The notes under the pieces were generated by a model. It was given only the letters and a program-made list of their open reading frames with translations. It was not told the DNA's origin and searched no databases. From Ruminococcaceae bacterium UBA7147 (GTDB taxonomy: Bacteria; Bacillota; Clostridia; Oscillospirales; Acutalibacteraceae): 14,621 nucleotides of DNA. This document shows positions 1-6,505 of this stretch, one piece after another (position 1 is the stretch's first letter; the number at the start of each line of letters is the position of its first letter). Where the stretch lies: assembly GCA_002491825.1 (NCBI GenBank), contig DKWR01000012.1, positions 1 through 14,621 on the forward strand. The letters are read 5' to 3'. A program made the position numbers and the translations under genes.

Positions 1-2559
1 TTTACAGCTTGCAGTTTTTCCGTTTGAGGTTTTAACCGTAATGATTGCTGTTCCTGTTTTTTTAGCTGTTACTTTTCCGTTGCTGACTGTTGCAACGCTT
101 GTGTTGGAACTGTTCCATGTGACGGTTTGTACAGCGTTTGAGGGAGATATTTCTGATTTTAAAGTGTATGATTCTCCGATGCCTAAGCCCAGGAATGACG
201 GATTGACGGTTATTGCAGCCGGCATAACAGGAGGATTCTTAACTGTAAGTGTTTCGGTTGCCTGGTAATATTTTAAAGCTGCTTTTACTGTCGCAGTACC
301 GTCATTTTCCGCAACGATTTTTCCGCTCTGATCTATTACAGCTACGTTGTTCGGGTTACAGCTCCATGATACTCCGATATTGTCAACCGGAACAGAAAAA
401 CTATGAAAACCTGCGTTTCTTAAATTAAGTTTTGCGTTTGTTGTTTCTTTGGACTTCAGACTGTCGTTATCCAAACAGATATAAAAATCGTATAGATACG
501 AAGAAACTTCGCCAAAAATGACTCCTGAATCCGATGTGGCTTCATCGAATTCTTCAGTTGCTAAAGAAATATTCTGACTTACGTTACAATCCGAGGGCTT
601 TGAGCAGTTGTTTTTGTCGTTTCCGTTGCCGAAGCATTGCACCCAATATAACGAACCGTTAATTTTAAAACATCCTATGCCTATTGTTTTAGCGTCTTTA
701 TTTAAGATGTTTGCTCTGTGTCCATCCGAGTTCATCCATGTGTCCATAACTGATGAAGCAGTGCTCTGACCGCAGGCAACATTTTCGGCAATCATTAAAG
801 GATTCAGGTCAAAACAGCTTGAACTGTCAGGTCTTGTGTGCGAAAAACAAACAGCAATTTCTCCAGCTCTGGTCATAGCTGTATCCATAAGGGATTGATT
901 CATAACAAGAGCGCTCAAGCCTTCTTTTGCCCTTTCCTGATTCACTAGGTCAAGAACGCTGAATGCGTTTTTGTAGCTTCTAGCGCCGCTTATTGTTATA
1001 TCCTGCAAATAACGATAGCCGTTTTTGCCGAATTTCCTCATTTCGGGATTTTTACATACGATATTTGTACTTACGGGAAAAGCATTTGAGTCAACGAAGG
1101 TTACGCTTTTTGGAAGTGTAATATTCTTTAAATTAATACAATTTATAAATGCAACTCTGTGAATTCTTTCGACGCCTTCGTTAAGAATCACGTCCGTAAG
1201 AGAAGTGCAGTTAAAAAACTCCTGAAAAGGTATATAGCTCAGGGCTTGAGATTTAAAGCTTTTTAATCCGGTACATTCGCCGAAACAAGCGTTGCCTATG
1301 CTTGTAATGTTTTTGGGAAGGCTGATTTCAGTTAAGCTATAGCAATATGCAAAGGTATGTGCATACAGATTTTTCAAGCCTGTTCCGAAATCAATATCAG
1401 ACAAGCTTCCGCATTCCCGAAACATCATATAAGACGTTGTTTCAAGTCCTTTACCGAAAGTTACTGATTTAAGCGATTCACAATTATAAAATGTAAAGTC
1501 ACCTGCGCTGATCACGCTGTCGGGAATCTTAATCTTCGTTAGTTTACTGCATTGCTGAAAAGAAGAACTGCCAAGTGATTTTACTGAATTCGGAATAGTT
1601 ATGTTTACAAGATTTTTATTTCCTATAAAAGCAGAGTCACCAACGGCGGTAACTGTTGACGGAATAATAAAATCAGTGCCGGGTTCATTTGACGGATAAA
1701 GAACCAGAGTCTTTGAATCCGAAGAGTACACAACGCCGTTTACCGATTTGTATTTGTTGTTTCCGACTGCAACCGTATAGTTTTCAACGGGAGCATCAAG
1801 AAAAGCGAGCGCTGAAAGGCTTTCAACTTTTTTGCCAACTGTAAAATTTTTCAGCGCAGTGCCCTGAAAAGCGTAGCTTTCTATTGACGTAACACCGTTG
1901 CATACTATTGATGATAAAGCCGAACAATCGGCAAAAACTCCGCTTTGTAAAACCGTTACCTTATCGGGTAAAGTAATGCTTTTTAAAGATGAACAACCGT
2001 AAAAAGCACCGGAACCGATTTCCAATACGGAATTTGCAATTCTGATATCGGTTACGTTTTCAAAATAACAAAAGGCTTGCGTGCCGATACTTGTGATACC
2101 GTTTTCGATTACAATTGAAGAAATACTGTTTGCCTTACTGCTCCAGGGAGCTGCATTTTGATAGTAGGAATAATCTTCGATTTTGCCGTTTCCCGAAATG
2201 GTTAACACGCCGTTTTTAATTGACCATTTAACCGAAACGGCAGTTGGTTCGGAAGCACCGACAGATGTAATTCTTAATCCGGTTAAATTTTTTTCAGTGT
2301 TTTTCGGTTCGTATCCCGACGGAGCCGAAACGTCGTGTTTGTAACTATTTGTCTTGCCGTTTTTCCCGACATTATAATTTGCCAATACATCGCCATTGTT
2401 GTTTGAGCTGCTGTCTGATAAAATATCATTTCTTGCAGCATAGGCAGGATTTTTGCCGATTTCAAATGCAGACGCTGTCATCGGTGCGCTTATGGCAGCG
2501 CTTAACAGCATAGCGGCAGTCAAAAAAGCCGACACACATTTTTTTGAATACATTTTCAT
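1..2559 (-). CDS. Secreted BspA-type LRR / CAP (SCP) / Ig-like surface protein, partial (C-terminus off window)
   Basis: The frame is open from ATG at 2559 to the left edge with no stop, giving 853 codons. Residues 1-32 form a signal peptide (MKMYSKK, hydrophobic core, then A-rich ending TASAFE). Residues about 150-500 carry roughly 14 BspA-type (LRR_5) repeats, each with a short 'SIGxxAF..C.SL..I.LP' pattern. Residues about 525-645 are a CAP/SCP domain: VNQERAKEGL at 539-548, SHTRPD from 573, AEN 591-593, GHRANIL 613-619 and WVQCFG 639-644. Residues about 680-775 look like a degenerate Ig-like domain, and from about 778 a BIG2 domain begins (TWNSSNTSVATVS), running off the edge. The start is set by AAGGAGG at 2567-2573, 7 bases before ATG 2559; the internal ATG at 2553 is less well placed. 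The likely role is extracellular or surface-bound adhesion or binding. The CAP domain's substrate cannot be read from the sequence. A C-terminal anchor, dockerin or further Ig repeats may lie outside the window. Confidence 0.9.
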   Translation of the reverse strand, partial: MKMYSKKCVSAFLTAAMLLSAAISAPMTASAFEIGKNPAYAARNDILSDSSSNNNGDVLANYNVGKNGKTNSYKHDVSAPSGYEPKNTEKNLTGLRITSVGASEPTAVSVKWSIKNGVLTISGNGKIEDYSYYQNAAPWSSKANSISSIVIENGITSIGTQAFCYFENVTDIRIANSVLEIGSGAFYGCSSLKSITLPDKVTVLQSGVFADCSALSSIVCNGVTSIESYAFQGTALKNFTVGKKVESLSALAFLDAPVENYTVAVGNNKYKSVNGVVYSSDSKTLVLYPSNEPGTDFIIPSTVTAVGDSAFIGNKNLVNITIPNSVKSLGSSSFQQCSKLTKIKIPDSVISAGDFTFYNCESLKSVTFGKGLETTSYMMFRECGSLSDIDFGTGLKNLYAHTFAYCYSLTEISLPKNITSIGNACFGECTGLKSFKSQALSYIPFQEFFNCTSLTDVILNEGVERIHRVAFINCINLKNITLPKSVTFVDSNAFPVSTNIVCKNPEMRKFGKNGYRYLQDITISGARSYKNAFSVLDLVNQERAKEGLSALVMNQSLMDTAMTRAGEIAVCFSHTRPDSSSCFDLNPLMIAENVACGQSTASSVMDTWMNSDGHRANILNKDAKTIGIGCFKINGSLYWVQCFGNGNDKNNCSKPSDCNVSQNISLATEEFDEATSDSGVIFGEVSSYLYDFYICLDNDSLKSKETTNAKLNLRNAGFHSFSVPVDNIGVSWSCNPNNVAVIDQSGKIVAENDGTATVKAALKYYQATETLTVKNPPVMPAAITVNPSFLGLGIGESYTLKSEISPSNAVQTVTWNSSNTSVATVSNGKVTAKKTGTAIITVKTSNGKTASCK

Positions 2560-2566
2560 AAAAATT

Positions 2567-2573
2567 CCTCCTT
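2567..2573 (-). promoter_or_regulatory. Ribosome binding site of the LRR/CAP gene
   Basis: AAGGAGG on the minus strand lies 7 bases before ATG 2559 and 13 bases before the in-frame ATG 2553. It therefore supports the upstream start. Confidence 0.85.
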
Positions 2574-2622
2574 GTTATCATAATAAACATATTTATCCCG
2601 CATATATTACGGCTTCTATTTT

Positions 2623-2650
2623 ATTATACTTCTTTGCTATATTTTGTCAA
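2623..2650 (-). promoter_or_regulatory. Sigma-A promoter of the LRR/CAP gene
   Basis: On the minus strand TTGACA (2650-2645) is followed after 16 bases by TATAAT (2628-2623). Both hexamers match the housekeeping consensus exactly. Transcription would begin around 2616, leaving a leader of roughly 55 bases before the ATG at 2559. It is the best-matching promoter in the window. Confidence 0.85.
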
Positions 2651-2729
2651 TATGCTCCGAAGTTTATATGATTTTATGGTTTTTTGATTATCCCTTTAAT
2701 TAATCTTTAAATTTTGGCTTGTTTAATGA

Positions 2730-2942
2730 GCTAAACGATAATTTTTAATGCGGAATGCGTAATTCGGAATGCGGAATTGCGGTCGAGTGGATAGGTTGCA
2801 ATAATATAAAAGTTTAGTTCCCGAATTAATTTATATGTTTTAACCTCAATGTAGGGAACGGTCTTGACCGTTCCCTACAACACGCATTATTACAAATTCG
2901 GAGCGTAGCGACCATTAATTCCGCATTAAGTTATCGTTTAGC
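2730..2942. mobile_element. MITE-like element with terminal inverted repeats, 213 bp, no ORF
   Basis: The left end (2730-2756) begins GCTAAACGATAA and continues to AATGCGGAAT. The right end (2918-2942) is its inverse, ATTCCGCATTAA then TTATCGTTTAGC, with only a small internal length difference. Inside are copies of CGGAATGCG (2751-2759, 2765-2773) and a 14-bp-stem hairpin at 2850-2879. No transposase or plausible ORF is present, and no clean target-site duplication is visible. It occupies most of the 498-base gene-free stretch between the LRR gene and asnB. Related sequence occurs at 13800-13930 and 14567 onward, which supports a dispersed repeat. It is classed as MITE-like from structure only. 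Confidence 0.65.
2850..2879. repeat. Perfect 14-bp inverted repeat hairpin
   Basis: The arm TGTAGGGAACGGTC (2850-2863) is followed by a 2-base spacer TT and the exact complement GACCGTTCCCTACA (2866-2879). There is no T-run on either side, so it does not look like a simple terminator. It sits inside the 2730-2942 element. Structurally similar hairpins preceded by GTAG lie at 12383 and 13901. Confidence 0.85.
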
Positions 2943-2948
2943 ATATAA

Positions 2949-2980
2949 AAAGGTATAACCATATAAAGGTATAACCATAT
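2949..2980. repeat. Two exact tandem copies of a 16-bp unit
   Basis: AAAGGTATAACCATAT occurs at 2949-2964 and again, identically, at 2965-2980. It lies just outside the right end of the 2730-2942 element, between that element and the asnB terminator. Each unit contains the near-palindrome GGTATAACC. Function is unknown. Confidence 0.8.
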
Positions 2981-2999
2981 ATGATTTTATTTTTTTATA

Positions 3000-3026
3000 A
3001 AACGAAAGGACTGTCGTAAACAGCCC
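3000..3026 (-). terminator. Rho-independent terminator of the ylbJ-asnB operon
   Basis: Read on the minus strand, GGGCTGT (3026-3020) pairs with ACAGTCC (3014-3008) around the loop TTACG, with one G-U pair. A T-rich tail TTTCGTTTTATA follows. It lies about 30 bases past the asnB stop codon. Confidence 0.7.
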
Positions 3027-3057
3027 CTCCAAAATTGTCTTTATTTTACCATATGCG

Positions 3058-4890
3058 CTAAACTATTTCAACATTGTATTTTTCAAACCAGTAGTCAAGC
3101 TCAATGATATACGCAAGAATCTGCGGAGCCTGCATAAGCTGACCGTACCACGGAGTTGTGATTGAGTCGGGATTTTCAATTATGCTTTCAATAGATTTTT
3201 TGTTGAGCATTTCGGTGAGTGCATTTTTCTTTTCAAGAATTAATTTCGCCCTCCTTGCACATTCCTCAAAGTAAATCGGATTGTGCGTTTTGGGGTAGGG
3301 GCTTTTCTTGCGCCAGCAGATTTCCGTTGGCAGAATATCCTCAAACGCCTTTCTGACAATTCCCTTTTCACGGTTGCCGTAAGCCTTTAAGCTCCAAGGC
3401 ATATTGTAGGCGTACTCAACAAGACGGTAGTCGCAGAACGGCACTCTGATTTCAAGACCGCTGAACATTGAACACCTGTCCTTGCGCTCAAGCAGACATT
3501 GCATAAACCAGTAGAAATTGAGGAAGAACATCTCTCTCATTCGGCTGTCGGTTTTGCTGTCGCTTTTCAGCTTAGGCGCAAGATTGATTGTATCAAGATA
3601 TCTCTGTCGTACGTACTCCTCTCCGTTTTTGAGTATTCCGTCCTTCAGAATAAATCTGCGCACGTCCTGACTTTTTGACCAGGGAAAGCAGTCATCAAAA
3701 AGTATGCTCTTGTCGTGGTACCAGGGATAACCGCCGAACAGCTCGTCGGCACATTCGCCCGAAAGCGCAACGGTGTAGTTGTGCTTTATTTCCTTGCAGA
3801 ACAGCAAAAGCGACGAGTCAACGTCAACATATCCCGGCAAATCCCTTGCCTCAACGCTGTCGTTTAGTGCGTCAACAAGTGCTTTGTTGTCGAGGATAAC
3901 TTCCCTGTGGCGAGTGTCTGCGTTGTCGGACATCATCGAGATGTACTCGTAGTCGGCGTTCGGCTGAAAACGGCTCTTCTTAAAATACTTTTCGTTGTCA
4001 CGGTATTCAACCGAGTAAGTGTTGATTTTGCCGAGCTTTCTCTCCTTGTAGTATTCGGAGGCGGTTTTTACGATTATACTGCTGTCAAGACCTCCCGAAA
4101 GGAAAAAGCAGAGCGGAACATCGCTGACAAGCTGTCGCCTTATTGCGTCGGTCAAAAGACTTCTCGTCTTTTCAATTGTATCGCTTTCGCTGTCGGTGTG
4201 TTCTTTGGCTTCTATTCTGTAGTATTGCTCACGACAGAGAAAACCGTTTTTGTAGATTGCACATTCACCCGGGTTAAGCTCGTGAACGCCCTTGAACACT
4301 CCGCAGGACGGTGTTCTTGCCGGTCCGAGGAAGAAAATTTCATTCAGTCCCTGTTCGTCAATCCTCGGCTTGACAATCTTGCTTGCAAGCAGTGCCTTTA
4401 TTTCCGAGCCGAAAATCAAGCCGCCCTTGTATTCGTAGTAAAACAGCGGCTTTACGCCGATTTTATCCCTGCAAAGGAATATTGACCTGTCATCGCTGTT
4501 AAACACGGCAAATGCAAATATTCCGTTCAGCTTATCTGCACATTTCGTGCCGTATTTGATGTACATCTTAAGTACAACCTCTGTGTCACTGTGACCTCTG
4601 AAACGAAAGCCGTCTGCACGCAGTTCCTCACGCAGAGCGTCGGTATTGTAAAGCTCGCCGTTGTAGACAATTACATAGGTTTTGCCCTCGTGAGTTACCG
4701 ACATAGGCTGTTTGCCGTTTTCACGGTCAATTACAACGAGCCTGCGGTGGATAAGCGCAGTGTTCTTGTTGATGTAAATTCCGTTTTCATCGGGGCCTCG
4801 TTTTTCAAGCGTTCGTGACATATTGTTGAGCAGTTTAATCCTCATACTCATATCAGCGTCACGCTCAATCCAGCCTGCTATTCCGCACAT
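3058..4890 (-). CDS. asnB: Asparagine synthetase, glutamine-hydrolysing (class II)
   Basis: The protein has 610 residues, complete for the AsnB/AsnO family. It makes asparagine from aspartate, ATP and glutamine in the cytoplasm. The N-terminal glutaminase domain (about 1-200) starts MCGIAGW, so Cys2 is the processed nucleophile. RGPDENG (31-37), NGE (77-79) and RDKIGVKPLF (141-150) are family motifs. The synthetase domain has the ATP-binding PP-loop SGGLDSS at 265-271 and SGECADELFGGYPW at 377-390. GGAGGT at 4898-4903 lies 7 bases before the ATG. The gene follows ylbJ with an 18-base gap and ends at the terminator at 3000-3026, so the two form an operon. The length is close to that of the sporulation-linked AsnO of Bacillus subtilis as I recall it. 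A sporulation role is an inference from the operon. Amidation of a different substrate by this family is possible but not indicated. Confidence 0.95.
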   Translation of the reverse strand: MCGIAGWIERDADMSMRIKLLNNMSRTLEKRGPDENGIYINKNTALIHRRLVVIDRENGKQPMSVTHEGKTYVIVYNGELYNTDALREELRADGFRFRGHSDTEVVLKMYIKYGTKCADKLNGIFAFAVFNSDDRSIFLCRDKIGVKPLFYYEYKGGLIFGSEIKALLASKIVKPRIDEQGLNEIFFLGPARTPSCGVFKGVHELNPGECAIYKNGFLCREQYYRIEAKEHTDSESDTIEKTRSLLTDAIRRQLVSDVPLCFFLSGGLDSSIIVKTASEYYKERKLGKINTYSVEYRDNEKYFKKSRFQPNADYEYISMMSDNADTRHREVILDNKALVDALNDSVEARDLPGYVDVDSSLLLFCKEIKHNYTVALSGECADELFGGYPWYHDKSILFDDCFPWSKSQDVRRFILKDGILKNGEEYVRQRYLDTINLAPKLKSDSKTDSRMREMFFLNFYWFMQCLLERKDRCSMFSGLEIRVPFCDYRLVEYAYNMPWSLKAYGNREKGIVRKAFEDILPTEICWRKKSPYPKTHNPIYFEECARRAKLILEKKNALTEMLNKKSIESIIENPDSITTPWYGQLMQAPQILAYIIELDYWFEKYNVEIV

Positions 4891-4908
4891 AAAATTTACC
4901 TCCGATTA

Positions 4909-5979
4909 TCATTTTTGTTTTATAGCCTTAATTGAATATAAAAAGCATATTGCAACTCCGATAAGTACTGCGGCAGAAATTACCGTTCCTCCGTAAAACT
5001 GCGAAGTTTCAATTTTTGATGTTGAAAATACCTCTGAAGTTCCGAGAAAGAACATTGCTCCTAAGTGCGTTAGTAATGCGGTTATTACACCTTGAATAAT
5101 TCTTATACAGAAAAATAATAGCTTATTTACGCTTATTTTGCCGAGTGCCGAGAAAATCTGAAAATGAACGCACAAACCGCCGAGTCCGATTGCAAATGCA
5201 GTCATTTCAAGCGTGCAGTTTTGTGACAGTCTGTTCACTGCCGAGCACACCTCAAGCAGACAGCAGAGCATATTTTCAGCCGTGTTGTCGCTTATTATCT
5301 GCCCGATAATCTCAATAAAGGCGGAGAATAAAACCACAAAGGCGCATATGTTGAGGATTCCTTTTGAGCTGTCCAGTGCAGACTCCACTATAGCCGTTCC
5401 GATTGAACAGGATTTATACGGAGATTTGTCACAACAGCAATCTTCACTTTTGCTTTTATCAAAAAGGTTGATGATAATTCCAAGCAGAATTACCGAAACA
5501 ATCTGTGAGCAGAGTATTATAAATCCGATTATTTTACTGTTATAAAGCGACTGACCGACAAAGTTTATAATAAACCCCGGACCTGCACAGACTGAAAACA
5601 AAGCCGCTTTCTCTGCTTCTTTTTGGGAAACAGTGCCGCTTTTTGCAAGTTCCGAAATCCCCTTTGCACCTACGGGATAACCGCCCAGCACGGAAAGCAG
5701 AATAACAGGAGCAAAGCTGCCCGAAAGCCCGAAAAGCGCTTTGGTAATTTTACCGAGAGGCTTGCCGATTTTCTGCGCCAGACCGCTTTTAACAATAAAA
5801 GACGACGCCGCCATAAACGGAAACAGCGACGGAACTAAAACGTTAAGGCAAAGGCTTATTCCGTTTAACGCTCCCTTTGAACAGCTCTCGGAGAAAATCA
5901 GAATTGAAATGCAGACGGCAAGAGCCGATAACGCCTTAAAAACTGTTCCTGCTTTTCCGACTGCCGCATTAATATACAT
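4909..5979 (-). CDS. ylbJ: Sporulation integral membrane protein YlbJ
   Basis: This is a 356-residue polytopic membrane protein with several hydrophobic segments (for example about 42-62, 126-142, 150-172, 209-226). YlbJ-type motifs are visible: NVLVPSLFPF (46-55), LGGYPVGAKG (98-107) and AGPGFIINF (132-140). In B. subtilis YlbJ is a sigma-E-dependent protein needed for spore coat or cortex integrity and heat resistance; its molecular activity is not settled. The ATG at 5979 is chosen because GGTGAT at 5984-5989 precedes it. A longer reading to 6171 exists, but its N-terminus is translated palindromic-element sequence (6021-6196) and it lacks a good ribosome site. An unusual Cys cluster (181-183 and 191) lies in a polar loop. 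It is first in the operon with asnB and divergent from yqfC, another spore gene. Its promoter must overlap or lie within the repeat element. Confidence 0.85.
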   Translation of the reverse strand: MYINAAVGKAGTVFKALSALAVCISILIFSESCSKGALNGISLCLNVLVPSLFPFMAASSFIVKSGLAQKIGKPLGKITKALFGLSGSFAPVILLSVLGGYPVGAKGISELAKSGTVSQKEAEKAALFSVCAGPGFIINFVGQSLYNSKIIGFIILCSQIVSVILLGIIINLFDKSKSEDCCCDKSPYKSCSIGTAIVESALDSSKGILNICAFVVLFSAFIEIIGQIISDNTAENMLCCLLEVCSAVNRLSQNCTLEMTAFAIGLGGLCVHFQIFSALGKISVNKLLFFCIRIIQGVITALLTHLGAMFFLGTSEVFSTSKIETSQFYGGTVISAAVLIGVAICFLYSIKAIKQK

Positions 5980-6020
5980 ATCAATCACCACTAATATATA
6001 TGATTGAAATTGCATAAAAA

Positions 6021-6196
6021 TTAAGGAACCACTGAATAAATCACGCAAAAGCTGTTTGCACATCTTGCTTGCATATTTTCCGCCATATTGCCCAAAATTC
6101 CGTACACAGGCGTCAGCCTGCGCACAAAATTTTGAACAATCTGACGAAAAATCTGACTGCGCAATATGCACAAACGATTTAATCAGTGCTTCCTAA
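6021..6196. mobile_element. 176-bp palindromic MITE-like element between ylbJ and yqfC
   Basis: The left end TTAAGGAACCACTGAATAAATC (6021-6042, read as TTAAGGAACCACTGAA plus TAAATC) is mirrored by the right end 6176-6196, whose reverse complement reads TTAGGAAGCACTGATTAAAT then C. The similarity continues inward on both arms. GTTTGCACAT near 6054 pairs with the inverse of ATGCACAAAC (6166-6175), and AAAATTCCGTACACAGGC pairs imperfectly with the inverse of GCCTGCGCACAAAATTTT. The centre is CAGGC-GTCA-GCCTG (6107-6120). The whole element could thus fold into one long imperfect hairpin. No transposase and no clear target duplication are seen. It fills most of the 247-base space between two divergent sporulation genes. 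Confidence 0.75.
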
Positions 6197-6214
6197 ATGA
6201 TATAAAATTTTGTG

Positions 6215-6220
6215 GGAGAG
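6215..6220 (+). promoter_or_regulatory. Ribosome binding site deciding the TTG start of yqfC
   Basis: GGAGAG (within TGGGAGAG) lies 6 bases before TTG 6227. The upstream in-frame GTG at 6212 would overlap this site and has no purine-rich sequence ahead of it. TTG 6227 is therefore favoured. Confidence 0.65.
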
Positions 6221-6226
6221 ATTTTT

Positions 6227-6496
6227 TTGCAGAAGAACAAGGATAAACATAACTCGGGCGGTTATGCGCCTTTCGGGCTTGATATGGGTGGAATGCCGAC
6301 TATAGAAATGCTCGGCAACAGGCGGATTACGCTTGAAGGCTCAACGGGAATTCTGCTTTACGAGAGCGACAACATAAAGATTAATACAAACAAAATGGTC
6401 GTTTCTTTCTGCGGCAGAGGCTTGTGCGTGAGGTGCATTTCTTGCTCGTGCGTTGAAATTGAGGGATTTGTCACACAAATTGAATTTGTTTGCTGA
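6227..6496 (+). CDS. yqfC: Sporulation protein YqfC (YabP/YqfC family)
   Basis: This is an 89-residue small beta-rich protein with the family pattern: a 'P.ieMlGnRRitleG' start, 'GILLYESDNIKI', then 'GRGLCV', and a final 'VEIEGFVTQIEF'. YqfC is a sigma-E-dependent sporulation protein in B. subtilis; its biochemical role is unknown. It is followed after 9 bases by yqfD, the usual partner, which makes the assignment secure despite the short length. The start is a TTG (see the ribosome site at 6215). Only about 30 bases separate it from the palindromic element ending at 6196, so its promoter must overlap that element. Four Cys near the C-terminus (two in 'CISCSC') are not an obvious family hallmark. 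Confidence 0.85.
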   Translation: MQKNKDKHNSGGYAPFGLDMGGMPTIEMLGNRRITLEGSTGILLYESDNIKINTNKMVVSFCGRGLCVRCISCSCVEIEGFVTQIEFVC

Positions 6497-6505
6497 GGTG
6501 ATTTT

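Noticed and set aside
41..268. 75-residue plus-strand open frame with hydrophobic start
   Set aside because: Antisense to the Ig-like part of the LRR/CAP protein, whose frame is continuous and domain-rich here.
2949..2980. Possible CRISPR repeat
   Set aside because: Only two directly adjacent units with no spacers and no cas genes in the window.
3907..4485. 192-residue open frame on the plus strand
   Set aside because: Antisense to the glutaminase and synthetase domains of asnB; no ribosome site or family motif.
5980..6171. N-terminal extension of ylbJ to an ATG at 6171
   Set aside because: The added 64 residues are a translation of the palindromic element at 6021-6196, have no membrane or YlbJ features, and lack a ribosome site; ATG 5979 has GGTGAT ahead of it.
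6212..6226. GTG start for yqfC
   Set aside because: The GTG lies inside the purine-rich TGGGAGAG that best serves as ribosome site for TTG 6227, and nothing suitable precedes it.
5980..6226. T-box or amino-acid riboswitch controlling the asnB operon
   Set aside because: The region is accounted for by the palindromic element; no T-box motif or specifier-loop arrangement could be seen.
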